Shown here piece by piece: positions 24,294-33,642 of a stretch of 38,595 nucleotides of DNA (the first letter of the stretch is position 1; each line of letters begins with the position of its first letter). Under the pieces are notes generated by a model. The model searched no databases. It was not told where the DNA came from and saw only the letters and a list, made by a program, of their open reading frames with translations. The stretch is from the NCBI GenBank assembly GCA_947447115.1, contig CANFKD010000008.1, positions 1-38,595 of the forward strand, given 5' to 3'. This DNA is from Caulobacteraceae bacterium (GTDB lineage: Bacteria > Pseudomonadota > Alphaproteobacteria > Caulobacterales > Caulobacteraceae). The translations under genes and the position numbers were made by a program.

Positions 24294-25712
24294 ATGATGT
24301 CCATGACCCTAACGCTCCACGACACCTTGGCCCGCGACAAGCGCGCCTTTGAACCTGGCGATCGCAAGCGGGTGACGCTCTATGTCTGTGGGCCGACCGT
24401 CTATAACTATGCCCATGTCGGCAATGCCCGGCCGGTGGTGGCGTTTGATGTGCTCTATCGCCTGCTGCGCCGTCTCTATGGCAAGGACGCGGTGGTCTAT
24501 GCCCGTAATTTCACAGACGTTGACGACAAGATAAATCTCAAGGCCACGGAAGAAGGCGTTGAGATCGGTGTGATTACGGATCGCTATATCGCCGCCTATC
24601 ACGCGGATATGGACGCCCTTTTAGCCCTTCGGCCCAATCTGGAGCCGCGTGCGACAGAGCATATGGGCGATATTATCACCATGATCAGCGGTTTGCTGGC
24701 CAAGGGCGCGGCCTATGAGGCTGAGGGCCATGTGCTGTTCGACACCCAAAACTATGACGCCTATGGGCAACTGTCGGGCCGCAATCTTGATGACATGATC
24801 GCCGGCGCGCGGGTCGAGGTGGCTCCCTATAAGCGCCATGGGGCCGACTTTGTGCTGTGGAAGCCGTCAAAGCCTTCCGAGCCGGTCTGGGACAGCCCCT
24901 TTGGTCCAGGTCGCCCCGGCTGGCATATTGAATGTTCGGCTATGGTCGAGGCGACCTTAGGCTCGCCCATCGATATTCACGGCGGCGGTCACGATCTGAT
25001 CTTCCCGCACCACGAGAATGAGATCGCGCAAAGCGTCTGCGCCAAGGCGGGGCCGGGTCATGAGCATCCGGTCTATGCGCGCTATTGGATGCATAATGGA
25101 TTCCTGACCATGGACGCTGAAAAGATGTCCAAGAGCCTTGGCAATGTGCTCTTGGTCCATGATCTGGTGCAGCAGGTGCCCGGAGAGGCGATCCGCTGGG
25201 CGCTTCTGTCAGGCCACTATCGCGCGCCCCTCGATTGGACCGCCAAGCTGCTGGAACAGTCGGTCAAGGCGTTGGACCGGCTCTATGGCGTGCTGCAGCG
25301 GGCCAAGGCCGTCAATATGGACATTCTTGAAGATGATGAGGTCCTTGCCCCCTTGATGGATGATCTGAACACACCTCTGGCCTTCAGCCGCCTCTTTGCC
25401 TATGCCGACGATCTGGATCGCTCCATTCGCAATGGCACGGAAGATGGGCCGGAACATAAGGGCAAGCTGATGACCCTCGCAGGCGTGATGGGCTTTTTAC
25501 AGGCCGATCCGGATGCCTGGTTCAAGGGCGGCGCGGATGAAGATCTCAGCGCGCAGGTCGAGGTCCTTTTGCAAACCCGCAAGGCGGCGCGGGCCAATAA
25601 GGATTTTGCGGCCGCCGACCGCATCCGTGATGAACTCAATGCCCTCAATGTTGTCGTTATGGATTGCCCGCAGGGCGCGACTTGGCGCTTCCGGGACACA
25701 GCAAATGACTAG
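24294..25712 (+). CDS. cysS: Cysteinyl-tRNA synthetase
   Basis: A 472-residue class I synthetase that charges tRNA-Cys. The HIGH-type motif is HVGN at 41-44 with zinc ligand C32 (VCGPTVYNYAHVGN); the distal zinc region is GGGHDLIFPHHENE; the KMSKS loop is exact at 277-281. The usual C-terminal helical anticodon region follows. Three in-frame ATGs (24294, 24297, 24303) occur close together without a strong ribosome binding site; family members start about MTLTLHDTL, so the third is also likely. It is followed by the SRPBCC gene after 39 bases. Confidence 0.96.
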   Translation: MMSMTLTLHDTLARDKRAFEPGDRKRVTLYVCGPTVYNYAHVGNARPVVAFDVLYRLLRRLYGKDAVVYARNFTDVDDKINLKATEEGVEIGVITDRYIAAYHADMDALLALRPNLEPRATEHMGDIITMISGLLAKGAAYEAEGHVLFDTQNYDAYGQLSGRNLDDMIAGARVEVAPYKRHGADFVLWKPSKPSEPVWDSPFGPGRPGWHIECSAMVEATLGSPIDIHGGGHDLIFPHHENEIAQSVCAKAGPGHEHPVYARYWMHNGFLTMDAEKMSKSLGNVLLVHDLVQQVPGEAIRWALLSGHYRAPLDWTAKLLEQSVKALDRLYGVLQRAKAVNMDILEDDEVLAPLMDDLNTPLAFSRLFAYADDLDRSIRNGTEDGPEHKGKLMTLAGVMGFLQADPDAWFKGGADEDLSAQVEVLLQTRKAARANKDFAAADRIRDELNALNVVVMDCPQGATWRFRDTAND

Positions 25713-25751
25713 CGTGCACGCCATTCGATCCGCGAAAAATGGGAAGGGATA

Positions 25752-26222
25752 ATGACCAGCTTTTTTGAAAACCGCGCCGGTATTGCCGCGCCCGCTGAGA
25801 TCGTCTGGGAGGTTCTCTACGACATTGAGAACTGGTCCCAGTGGAACCCTCTCTATCCAGAGGTTCAAGGCAGTGTGCGGATTGGTGAGACCTTGACCCT
25901 AAAGCAGATCCTGCCTGGTGGTGAGGAAGAGGTCCTGCGGCCGCGCATTACCGAATGGGTCCCCCACAGTCACATCTATTGGCACATGGCCTGGATGGGC
26001 GGTCTGGTCAGGGCTCAGCGTTATTTCGAGATTGAGGCGGTCACTGAGACGGGCAGTATCTTTGCCAATGGCGAGGTGTTTCGCGGCCTTCTCGGCCCCT
26101 ATGTCGGCAATCGGCTTCAACGCCGCCTTCGGGCCGGTTACAAGTTGATGGGTGATGCGATGAGAGATCGCGCTCAGGCCCTCTGGATTGAACGGGGCGG
26201 CGAGCCTTTGATCATAGAATGA
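25752..26222 (+). CDS. SRPBCC-fold protein (polyketide cyclase/START-like)
   Basis: A 156-residue protein of the SRPBCC superfamily: FFENRAGIAAPAEIVWEVLYDIENWSQWNPLYP is the standard first strand and helix, and the terminal helix starts near GNRLQRRLRAGYKLMGDAM. These proteins form a deep hydrophobic cavity and bind lipids or other nonpolar ligands. The ligand is not predictable. GAAGGG precedes the ATG at a good distance. Its last four bases overlap the IscU-like gene (ATGA), so the pair is coupled. Confidence 0.8.
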   Translation: MTSFFENRAGIAAPAEIVWEVLYDIENWSQWNPLYPEVQGSVRIGETLTLKQILPGGEEEVLRPRITEWVPHSHIYWHMAWMGGLVRAQRYFEIEAVTETGSIFANGEVFRGLLGPYVGNRLQRRLRAGYKLMGDAMRDRAQALWIERGGEPLIIE

Positions 26223-26644
26223 TCGACGACCTCTATTCCCGCCGCATTCTGGCCTTCGCCGCCAATATGCCCCGGGCGGGGCGACTGGCTGCGCCCCAAG
26301 CCTCAACCGAAAAGGTCGCAAAGCTTTGCGGCAGCCGGATCATTGTCGATCTTGATCTCACCGATGGCCGGGTCAGCGATTTTGCCCAAGAGGTTCAGGC
26401 CTGTGCGCTCGGCCAAGCGTCAGCGGCGATTTTGGGAGCCAATATCATTGGGGCCACGGTCGACGACATCCGTCAGGCGCGAGACGCCCTGCGCGCCATG
26501 CTGAAGGAGGCCGGTCCAGCGCCGGAGGGCCGGTTTGCGGATTTGGGTGTCCTCGCGCCCGTAAGCGATTATCCAGCCCGTCATGCTTCAACGCTTTTAG
26601 CCTTCGAAGCGGCCTTGGAGGCGGTGACCAAGATTCATCACTGA
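26219..26644 (+). CDS. IscU/NifU-like iron-sulfur scaffold homologue, third cysteine absent
   Basis: A 141-residue protein with the NifU N-terminal (IscU) fold: C37 in AKLCGSR and C62 in ACALGQAS occupy two of the three cluster-ligand positions. The third, normally a Cys in a KC-x-LA block near the end, reads RHASTLLAFEAL here, so the cysteine is replaced by Ala (about 123) with H122 next to it. Whether it still holds a cluster is unclear. It may be a specialised carrier rather than the main scaffold; no isc or suf genes are nearby. It is coupled to the SRPBCC gene upstream. Confidence 0.75.
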   Translation: MIDDLYSRRILAFAANMPRAGRLAAPQASTEKVAKLCGSRIIVDLDLTDGRVSDFAQEVQACALGQASAAILGANIIGATVDDIRQARDALRAMLKEAGPAPEGRFADLGVLAPVSDYPARHASTLLAFEAALEAVTKIHH

Positions 26645-26762
26645 AAAGTGCCCCTATAGCCCCTAAAGCGGCGTCTTTTGCTCCCCATGCGGTTGGCGCA
26701 ATTATGTGGGGATGGTACGACGGACTTTCTATGGTTCCGCGTTGAATCGGTATGATGGCGAG

Positions 26763-27056
26763 ATGATTGGCCTCTATGACCGTACTATTGGCTTTGGGCT
26801 AAGGGCCTATAAGCTGATCCTATCGCCCCTGATTGGGCGGCAGTGCCGGTTTGAGCCCACCTGCTCGCAATATGCGGCAGCGGTCTTGATTGGCCATGGT
26901 CCCATTCGCGGGGCCGGGTTAGCCTTCAAGCGTATCTGTCGCTGCCGTCCGGGCGTGCCATGGGGTTATGATCCGCCTCCGCCGGGTGCGCGTGAGGCGA
27001 GGCTCGCGTTAAGGGATGGCCGCAAGGCTGCTCCCGTTTGGAAGTGTGATGAATGA
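26763..27056 (+). CDS. yidD: Membrane protein insertion efficiency factor YidD
   Basis: A 97-residue small protein with the family signature: [34 protein letters not shown] and RICRCRPG...WGYDPPP, including the conserved cysteines C28, C34, C59 and C61. YidD acts at the inner membrane near YidC, supporting insertion of membrane proteins. ATG 26763 gives the family-length N terminus; a GTG at 26706 or ATG at 26712 would add 17-19 residues. The stop overlaps the thrS start (ATGA). Confidence 0.9.
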   Translation: MIGLYDRTIGFGLRAYKLILSPLIGRQCRFEPTCSQYAAAVLIGHGPIRGAGLAFKRICRCRPGVPWGYDPPPPGAREARLALRDGRKAAPVWKCDE

Positions 27057-29002
27057 TTGATCTTGTCTTTCCTGACGGTTCGGTACGGTCCTACCCCGTC
27101 GGGACCCGTGGCCGCGATGTGGCTGCGGGCCTGTCCAAGTCGCTCGAAAAGAAGGCGGTTCTGATCAAGCTGGACGGGACCTTGCTTGATATCGACCGTC
27201 CCTTGACCTCTGATCTGCTGACCGATGGCAAGATTGAGATTCTGACCCGGGACGCCGAGGACGCCCTTGAGGTTATTCGTCACGATACGGCCCACGTCTT
27301 GGCCCAAGCGGTTCAAGAACTGTTCCCCGGCACTCAGGTGACCATTGGTCCGAACGTCGAGAACGGCTTCTATTACGACTTTGCGCGCGACGAACCCTTT
27401 AGCCTGGATGATCTGCCTAAGATCGAAGCGCGCATGCGCCAGATCGTCGAGCGCGATGAGCCGATCCGGCGTGAAGTGGTCGACCGCGACGCGGCCATTG
27501 CCGATTTCGAAGCCATGGGTGAAGCCTATAAGGCCGAGATCATTCGAGGCCTGCCCGACGGAGAGACGGTCACCGTCTACCATCAGGGCGCGGCTTGGAA
27601 GGATCTCTGCCGCGGCCCGCACCTGCCCTCCACCAAACATGTTGGCAAGGGCTTCAAGCTGACCAAGCTGGCCGGGGCCTATTGGCGCGGCGATCAGAAC
27701 AATGCCCAACTCCAGCGCATCTATGGCACGGCCTGGGCGTCCGAGGCTGATCTCGCCGAGCATATGACCCGGATCGAAGAGGCCGAAAAGCGCGACCATC
27801 GCCGCATAGGCCGGATCATGAACCTGTTCCACCTTCAAGAAGAGGGCAAGGGCATGGTGTTCTGGCATCCGAAGGGCTGGGCCCTCTATCGGACGCTCGA
27901 GGCCTATATGCGCCGCCGTCTGGAAAAAGAGGGCTATCAGGAGGTTAAGACGCCTCAGGTCCTCGACCGATCCCTGTGGGAGAAGTCGGGACACTGGGAA
28001 AAGTTCGGCAAAAACATGTTTGTCTGTGAGACCGACGAGGGCGATACGCTCGCGGTCAAGCCGATGAACTGTCCCGGCCATGTTCAGATCTTCAATGTCG
28101 GTCAGAAGTCCTATCGCGACCTTCCTCTACGCATGGCGGAGTTCGGCTCCTGCCACCGGTACGAGCCCTCAGGCGGCTTGCATGGGATCATGCGGGTGCG
28201 GTCCTTCACTCAGGACGACGCCCACATCTTCTGCCGCGAAGAACAGATCGAGGAAGAGACGACCCGTTTCGTGGCCCTGCTCAATTCGGTCTATGACCAA
28301 CTGGGCGTCACCCTGCACAGCATCAAACTGGCCCTGCGTCCGGACGTCCGAGCCGGTTCCGACGAGGTTTGGGATCAGGCCGAGGCCAAGCTGGAGCGTG
28401 CGGCGACCGCTGCCGGCGTCAGTGTTGAGCTTCTGCCCAACGAGGGGGCCTTCTACGGTCCAAAGCTGGAATTCCACCTGCGCGACGCCATTGGCCGGAC
28501 TTGGCAGTGCGGAACCTTGCAGTTGGATTTTGTCACGCCCGAACGTCTGGATGCCGAATATATCGCTGAAAATGGTACAAAAGTGCGACCTGTGATGTTA
28601 CATCGCGCCATTTTGGGTACATTTGAACGGTTTTTAGGTATTTTAATCGAAAATTATGGCGGTGCCTTCCCCCTTTGGCTTGCGCCGGTTCAGGTGGTTG
28701 TGGCAACCATAACGTCGGACGCCGATGATTATGCCCGCACTGTAGCGGCAGCCTTGGCGGCAGTGGGACTACGCGTGGAAACGGACCTTCGTAACGAAAA
28801 GATCAACTACAAGGTCCGTGAACATAGTCTCACCAAGACCCCCGTGATCTGCGTTGTTGGCCGCAAAGAGGCCGAGACGGGCCAGGTCGCGTTGCGCCAT
28901 CTTGGCTCCGACGGTCAGACCATCTTGACGCTGCAAGAGGCGCTGAGCGCCCTTAAGCATCAGGCTACGCCCCCCGACCTGTTGGGGCCTGCTGCCGCAT
29001 GA
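27053..29002 (+). CDS. thrS: Threonyl-tRNA synthetase
   Basis: A 649-residue class II synthetase charging tRNA-Thr. N-terminal TGS domain (1-62), editing domain with H77 and H81 ([10 protein letters not shown]), catalytic core with zinc ligand C340 (MNCPGH), [23 protein letters not shown], and a C-terminal anticodon domain ([16 protein letters not shown] onward). Overlaps yidD by four bases. A segment of about 35 codons (28567-28665, residues about 505-537) uses TTA, ACA, AAA and CGA, unlike the rest of the gene, though the protein sequence there is normal and conserved. See findings. Confidence 0.97.
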   Translation: MIDLVFPDGSVRSYPVGTRGRDVAAGLSKSLEKKAVLIKLDGTLLDIDRPLTSDLLTDGKIEILTRDAEDALEVIRHDTAHVLAQAVQELFPGTQVTIGPNVENGFYYDFARDEPFSLDDLPKIEARMRQIVERDEPIRREVVDRDAAIADFEAMGEAYKAEIIRGLPDGETVTVYHQGAAWKDLCRGPHLPSTKHVGKGFKLTKLAGAYWRGDQNNAQLQRIYGTAWASEADLAEHMTRIEEAEKRDHRRIGRIMNLFHLQEEGKGMVFWHPKGWALYRTLEAYMRRRLEKEGYQEVKTPQVLDRSLWEKSGHWEKFGKNMFVCETDEGDTLAVKPMNCPGHVQIFNVGQKSYRDLPLRMAEFGSCHRYEPSGGLHGIMRVRSFTQDDAHIFCREEQIEEETTRFVALLNSVYDQLGVTLHSIKLALRPDVRAGSDEVWDQAEAKLERAATAAGVSVELLPNEGAFYGPKLEFHLRDAIGRTWQCGTLQLDFVTPERLDAEYIAENGTKVRPVMLHRAILGTFERFLGILIENYGGAFPLWLAPVQVVVATITSDADDYARTVAAALAAVGLRVETDLRNEKINYKVREHSLTKTPVICVVGRKEAETGQVALRHLGSDGQTILTLQEALSALKHQATPPDLLGPAAA

Positions 29003-29934
29003 ACCAACTGGTTGGCATATTAAAGGCGACCACAGGCCTCACGCAGGCGACGGAGTCTCGCGCTCTCGCCCAATGTCGCGTGTCTGTGATCATGGTGGTA
29101 TACCGCACCGGGCCAGCCTTGATGTCCAGCCTGCAGCATGTCTTGGACGAAGCCTTGGTCGATGATTTCGTCATCGTCGATAATGGCTCACCCCAAGATG
29201 ATGAGATCTTGCTCCGGTCTATTGCCGCGCGTGAACCTAAGGTTCAACTGATCCAAGGCCACGGGAATGTTGGCTTTGCCTGCGGGGCCAATATGGGCGC
29301 TAAGGCCGCCAAGGGCCGGGCGCTGGTGTTCCTCAATCCCGATGCCTTCTTGCAGCCCGACTGTATCCGCCAGCTGGTTCTGGCCACCGATGGTCAGCCT
29401 TCACCCTGTATCGTTGGCGCGCGGGTCTTGAACAAGGATGGCACCGAGCAGCGCGGATCACGGCGCGGAGAGGTGTCGCCTCTGACCACGGTCTTGACCT
29501 TCAGCCATCTGGCAAGCCGCATTCCCGGCCTGTCACGGTTTGAAATCCATCGTGAAAAAGAGCCTCTGCCCGCGGTTCCGATTGCTGTTCCGACCGTGTC
29601 GGGGGCCTGTTTCTGCGCCAGCCAACTGGATTTTGAGCGGTTGGGCGGTTTCGATGAGGGCTATTTCCTGCATGTGGAAGATATCGACCTGTGCTGGCGC
29701 GCCCGCCGCATGGGCGGAACTGTGATTTTCCAGCCCCATGCTGAGGTCATTCACCTTGGCTCCACCAGCCTGACCCATCCGGTCAAGGTTGAATATTGGA
29801 AGGGTCTGGGCCTTGCGCGCTATTTCCGCAAGCGTGCAGACAATCCTTGGCGGCGGATTTCAGCGACGCTGATGTCGCCCATGATCCTTCTTGTCTCGGT
29901 CTTAAGGCCGCTCGTGCGCCGTCGTCAGCGCTAG
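28999..29934 (+). CDS. Family 2 glycosyltransferase, rhamnosyltransferase-like
   Basis: A 311-residue GT-A fold enzyme: [11 protein letters not shown] at 29-39, [46 protein letters not shown] (with the DxD-type NPDA), and the acceptor-side [23 protein letters not shown]. This pattern is shared by WbbL-like sugar transferases building O-antigen or capsule, using nucleotide sugars on the inner face of the membrane. Donor and acceptor are not known. A short C-terminal hydrophobic patch may aid membrane binding. It overlaps the thrS end by four bases, and its stop codon interlocks with that of the opposing gene at CTAG. Confidence 0.82.
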   Translation: MNQLVGILKATTGLTQATESRALAQCRVSVIMVVYRTGPALMSSLQHVLDEALVDDFVIVDNGSPQDDEILLRSIAAREPKVQLIQGHGNVGFACGANMGAKAAKGRALVFLNPDAFLQPDCIRQLVLATDGQPSPCIVGARVLNKDGTEQRGSRRGEVSPLTTVLTFSHLASRIPGLSRFEIHREKEPLPAVPIAVPTVSGACFCASQLDFERLGGFDEGYFLHVEDIDLCWRARRMGGTVIFQPHAEVIHLGSTSLTHPVKVEYWKGLGLARYFRKRADNPWRRISATLMSPMILLVSVLRPLVRRRQR

Positions 29935-30842
29935 GTCGCGGCCTTTAGAGAAAAGGCCCCGGCGCGGGCCAGCGAAGAGGGCGGGGTCTTGCCCAAACGC
30001 TCACAGATCCATTGTCCGGTCTGAATAAGCCCCTCCAAATCCAAGCCCGTTTCGAACCCGCCCCGATGCAGCATATTGACCAGATCCTCTGTGCCGATAT
30101 TGCCGGTCGCCGCCGGCGCAAAGGGACAGCCGCCGATCCCGCCGCAGGAGGCGTCTAAGATGTCCACGCCAGCCTCAACCCCCGCATAGGCATTGGCGAG
30201 GCCTGTATTTCTGGTGTCATGGAAGTGAAGGCGTAGCGGCTTGTCGCCAATGACCTTGCGCACCGCTTCAACCCGCCGCCGCACCATCCAAGGATCAGCC
30301 GCCCCGATCGTATCGGCAATGGCCACCTCATCGACCCCGAGAGCGGCGGCCTCTTGGCAAAGGCTGGCGACCCGATCCTGTGCGATTTCGCCGTCAAAGG
30401 GACAGCCGAAGGCGGTGGACAGGGTCATGGTTACGGGCGGGCCGCCATTGGCCGTCTTGAGGTCCATAATCTGAGCCAAGACTGCCATCTGTTCGTCCGT
30501 CGTCGAGCCTTGATTGCGGATACCAAAACCATCGCTGGCGCAGACCACGACATTGGCCTCATCGCAGCCCGAGGCGACCGCGCGCTCCCAACCCTTGAGG
30601 TTCAGGACCAGCCCAATGCGGGACCGGCCGACGGTGGGGCTTAGCGCGGCGGCGATCTCTTCGGCCCCGGCCATCTGGGGCACACGGCGAGGATTGACGA
30701 AGGAAACCGTCTCGATCCGCTGAACGCCGCAGGCCTCGAGCCGCGCGATGAAGTCGAGCTTTTCGGCTGGTTCGAGCAGAACGCTCTCATTTTGCAGACC
30801 GTCGCGTGGCCCGACCTCGACCACTGTGATGAAGCGAGACAT
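29931..30842 (-). CDS. Hydroxymethylglutaryl-CoA lyase
   Basis: A 303-residue enzyme that splits HMG-CoA to acetyl-CoA and acetoacetate, the last step of leucine breakdown. Active-site features match the family: VVEVGPRDGLQNE (R13, D14), the metal histidines H206 and H208 (LHFHDTRNTG), and C239 in GGIGGCPFAPAATGN. The ATG overlaps by one base with the stop of the ArnT-like gene (TAATG), which puts a catabolic enzyme in the same transcript as an envelope sugar transferase. No other leucine-degradation genes are nearby. Confidence 0.92.
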   Translation of the reverse strand: MSRFITVVEVGPRDGLQNESVLLEPAEKLDFIARLEACGVQRIETVSFVNPRRVPQMAGAEEIAAALSPTVGRSRIGLVLNLKGWERAVASGCDEANVVVCASDGFGIRNQGSTTDEQMAVLAQIMDLKTANGGPPVTMTLSTAFGCPFDGEIAQDRVASLCQEAAALGVDEVAIADTIGAADPWMVRRRVEAVRKVIGDKPLRLHFHDTRNTGLANAYAGVEAGVDILDASCGGIGGCPFAPAATGNIGTEDLVNMLHRGGFETGLDLEGLIQTGQWICERLGKTPPSSLARAGAFSLKAAT

Positions 30843-32521
30843 TAGCGAGGCTCCGCAGTGGGGGTGTCGGAAAGGGGGCGATAGAGGGTCAAGGTCGTTT
30901 CTCGGCCATTGGAATAGTTCAAACCCGAGACGGTTCCCGCCTTTTCGGCTCGGGTCTTGTCGCGGGCCATGGCCTTGTCGAAATCGGCCTGTTCGCGGCT
31001 TTCGACGATGGCGGGCCTTCCTTCGGCTAGGGCGGTGGCTGCGGCGGCTCCATCGGCCAAGATCGTGTTGGTGCCGAGGGCAAAGACCAGGCTGGGTTCG
31101 GCATAGCCCGCCACGGTCACCGGCCCCGTAATGAGGCCCGAGCGCGGGGCCAGACCGGCCCTATCGAGGGCCTTTGCCGTCCGACTGGACAGCATCAAGG
31201 GGTCCAGTCCAGGCACGAGGACGCCCGCGAGGACGCCGTGGGCCGCAATGCCGAGCCCGCCCGCGATGGCCAAGGCCGCGACGGGGGCCTTGCGGACCAA
31301 GAGGAGGGCGCCTGCAAGACCGGCTGCCGCAAAGAGGGCCGCGCTTAGGGCCGCAGCCGTCAGGTCGCCGGGACTGCCGTAGCGGGCTAGGGCCAAGATG
31401 CTCACAGTCGCGAACAGAGCGGCGCCAAGAACCGACAGGGCTGCGCCGCTATAGCGACCGACCCGTCCAATCTGCTGCTGGCTCGCAGCAGAGATCAGCC
31501 AAGCTAAGGCCCCATAGGTGGGCAGGGTATAGTGAACCAGTTTGGTGGGCATGGCCTCGAACACCAGCCAAGAGGGGATCAGCCAGCAGAGCGCGAACCG
31601 AACACCCGGTTCCTTGCGATGGGTCCAGCCGAGGATCAAGGCCGCTGGAAGCATGAACCCCGTCGGGAAGGTCAAGAAGGGCGCAAGAAGAGTGTGAAGG
31701 CCGGTTGGCGCGCCATGGCTCTCATGACCTCCGGCCAGCTTGGGGGCCAGATCGCCCCCGATGGCTGCGCCCCAGAAGGCACCGTCCGTGGCCACAGTAA
31801 TGGCAATGGCCCAAGGCCCGACAATGGCGGCAAAGATTACCAGACCCCAGATCCAGCCGAGGTCCTTAGCCCAGGGCGCCTTGCGATCTGCGGCCCATAG
31901 GCTCAGGCCAGCAAGGGCGACCACCATCGGCCCAATCGGACCCTTGACCAGGGTTGCGACCGATAGGCCGACCCAGAACAGGATCCGCGTGCGCCAGCCC
32001 TCAGACCCTTCACCGCGCGAGGCGGCATAGAGACGGCCCAAGGCAGCCATGGCCAGGGTGGTTGTCCCGCACAGGACCGCGTCGGTCTTGGCAATGGAGG
32101 CCTCTGTCGACAGAAGAAAGCTCGCGCCCAAGACCGCCCCGGCAATCAGTCCCCCGCGCGGACCGAAAAAGGCCGCAGCGCCCCAAGCGCAGGCCGCTGC
32201 CGCGAGCATGGCTCCGAGCAAGGACGGGATCCGGTAGGCCCAGATTTGGCGGGCCTCGACGCCGGACAAGAGGCTGACACTGGCCGCCTGTAGCCAATGG
32301 ATGCCGACGGGCTTCTTATCGCGCGGCTGGTCCTGATAGTTGATTTTGACGAAGTCTCGGGTCTCGAGCATCTGCGCTGTGGCCTGAGCAAAGCGCGATT
32401 CATCGCGATCCAGCGGCGGAAGGGCAAAGACGCCCGGCAGGCCAGCGATCATGGCGATCAACGCCGCCACTATGGGGCCGCGCACACCGCTCGACCAACG
32501 ATCCAGAAAGGAGTTCATCAT
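30842..32521 (-). CDS. ArnT-like polyprenyl-phosphate sugar transferase (GT83/GT39 type)
   Basis: A 559-residue membrane protein with about a dozen hydrophobic segments. The periplasmic catalytic loop after the first segment has ALPPLDRDESRFAQATAQML (D38, D40, E41), and INYQDQPRDKKPVGIHWLQA follows, both ArnT hallmarks. Such enzymes move a sugar from an isoprenoid phosphate to lipid A or other acceptors on the outer face of the inner membrane. A link to galacturonic acid is argued under findings. Tandem ATGs at 32521 and 32518 are likely starts; there is no strong ribosome binding site, and a GTG at 32587 gives an extension that is probably not real. Divergent from the next gene; 106 bases lie between. 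Confidence 0.85.
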   Translation of the reverse strand: MMNSFLDRWSSGVRGPIVAALIAMIAGLPGVFALPPLDRDESRFAQATAQMLETRDFVKINYQDQPRDKKPVGIHWLQAASVSLLSGVEARQIWAYRIPSLLGAMLAAAACAWGAAAFFGPRGGLIAGAVLGASFLLSTEASIAKTDAVLCGTTTLAMAALGRLYAASRGEGSEGWRTRILFWVGLSVATLVKGPIGPMVVALAGLSLWAADRKAPWAKDLGWIWGLVIFAAIVGPWAIAITVATDGAFWGAAIGGDLAPKLAGGHESHGAPTGLHTLLAPFLTFPTGFMLPAALILGWTHRKEPGVRFALCWLIPSWLVFEAMPTKLVHYTLPTYGALAWLISAASQQQIGRVGRYSGAALSVLGAALFATVSILALARYGSPGDLTAAALSAALFAAAGLAGALLLVRKAPVAALAIAGGLGIAAHGVLAGVLVPGLDPLMLSSRTAKALDRAGLAPRSGLITGPVTVAGYAEPSLVFALGTNTILADGAAAATALAEGRPAIVESREQADFDKAMARDKTRAEKAGTVSGLNYSNGRETTLTLYRPLSDTPTAEPR

Positions 32522-32627
32522 GGGTTCAAGATAGCGCCGAAATTGGCATCCGTCTTGGTCTTGCATCGCCCCACTGCCCTTGGCCACCGAAACCGGTTAT
32601 GAGGGGAGCGAATTTGGATAGGATCCC

Positions 32628-33347
32628 ATGACCCCTGACGTTTCCATCGTGGTGCCGGTGTTCAACGAAACCGGCAATGTCGGCCCTCTGGCACGAGAAA
32701 TTGCCGCTGCCTTTGCCGGTCAGGCCTATGAGATGATTTTCGTCGACGATGCCAGCACCGATTCGACCAGAGCCGATTTGATCGCCCTGAAGGCCGAATT
32801 GCCAAGCCTTCGCGTCCTGTCCCATCAGCGCAATAGTGGTCAGAGCCGTTCGGTTCGCACGGGAATCTTGGCCGCTCGCGCAAGCATTGTGGTGACCATG
32901 GACGGTGATGGCCAGAACGATCCCGCCGATGCGCCGCGCTTGGCTGCCCGTCTTTTGGCGAGCCCAGATCAGGTGGCCTTGGTCGGTGGCCAGAGGGTTA
33001 AGCGACAGGACAGTTTGGCCAAGAAGTTTGCCTCAAAGGTCGGCAACGGCGTGCGCAAGCGCCTCCTCAAGGACGGGGCCGCCGATACGGGATGCGGCCT
33101 AAAGGCCTTTCGGCGCGAGGCCTTTTTGCGTCTTCCCTATTTCGATCACATCCACCGCTATCTGCCCGCCCTCATGATCCGCGAGGGCTATCAGGTCGGC
33201 TTCGAGCCGGTCGGTCACCGCGCGCGGATGGCGGGGACCTCGAAATATACCAATCTTGGCCGCCTGTGGGCGTCACTGTCGGACCTGTTGGGGGTCATGT
33301 GGCTCAATAGCCGCTCACGTCTGCCGGGTGTGGTGGCCGAGGACTAG
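32628..33347 (+). CDS. Polyprenyl-phosphate glycosyltransferase, dolichol-phosphate mannosyltransferase type
   Basis: A 239-residue GT2 enzyme: VSIVVPVFNETGNVGPL, MIFVDDASTDSTRADL, HQRNSGQSRSVRTGI, and MDGDGQNDPAD as the DxD-type motif. Enzymes of this group load a sugar from its nucleotide onto a membrane lipid phosphate. Unlike ArnC it lacks the two C-terminal membrane helices, ending at SRSRLPGVVAED. Its divergent arrangement with the ArnT-like gene, the enzyme type that would use its product, supports a joint pathway. The donor may be UDP-galacturonate, an inference. Confidence 0.85.
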   Translation: MTPDVSIVVPVFNETGNVGPLAREIAAAFAGQAYEMIFVDDASTDSTRADLIALKAELPSLRVLSHQRNSGQSRSVRTGILAARASIVVTMDGDGQNDPADAPRLAARLLASPDQVALVGGQRVKRQDSLAKKFASKVGNGVRKRLLKDGAADTGCGLKAFRREAFLRLPYFDHIHRYLPALMIREGYQVGFEPVGHRARMAGTSKYTNLGRLWASLSDLLGVMWLNSRSRLPGVVAED

Positions 33348-33351
33348 CGCC

Positions 33352-33459
33352 CTAGGTTAGGACCGTGAAGATCAAGGTCGCGACCAGCACGTCAAACAGA
33401 CGCGGCACCAAGAGGCTGATGGGCCGAGCCACGGGACGGATGGGGTAGGTGAGGGCCAT
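33352..33459 (-). CDS. Candidate small membrane protein, 35 residues
   Basis: A short unrecognised ORF, too small for routine callers. It begins with ATG at 33459, with GGAG six bases upstream, and reads MALTYPIRPVARPISLLV and then PRLFDVLVATLIFTVLT. It has a proline/arginine start and a hydrophobic C-terminal half that could cross or lie in the membrane. Third codon positions are G or C in 29 of 34 codons after the start, as strong as in the neighbouring real genes. It sits tail to tail with the polyprenyl-phosphate glycosyltransferase gene, four bases from its stop. No function can be given. Confidence 0.42.
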   Translation of the reverse strand: MALTYPIRPVARPISLLVPRLFDVLVATLIFTVLT

Positions 33460-33532
33460 GAGGGGCTCCGGCTAGGACCTGTCGATCCCATGGCCGCAGC
33501 AAGATCAGCGCCAGCAATGGCACTGACTTACG

Positions 33533-33572
33533 ATCCAATAATCATATGTAATTATTCATTATTTTTCTGCCC
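33533..33572. promoter_or_regulatory. AT-rich patch with palindrome upstream of the small ORF
   Basis: In an otherwise GC-rich region this 40-base stretch is strongly AT-rich. It has a perfect inverted repeat, AATAAT (33537-33542) and ATTATT (33551-33556), around CATATGTA. It lies 75 bases upstream of the 35-codon minus-strand ORF and 70 bases after the end of the epimerase gene. It could be a promoter or protein binding site; no standard -35/-10 pair is clear. The rest of 33460-33642 shows nothing else. Confidence 0.3.
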
Positions 33573-33642
33573 TGCCTTTTGACGGCTGCGTTATGGGCAG
33601 CCGATCTTGCCGGGGTGGCGCATCTGACTCGGCGCAGTTTGC

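Noticed and set aside
26966-28081. Long open reading frame on the minus strand opposite thrS
   Set aside because: It lies wholly opposite the well-conserved thrS sequence, has no recognisable family and no ribosome binding site; high GC content produces such shadows.
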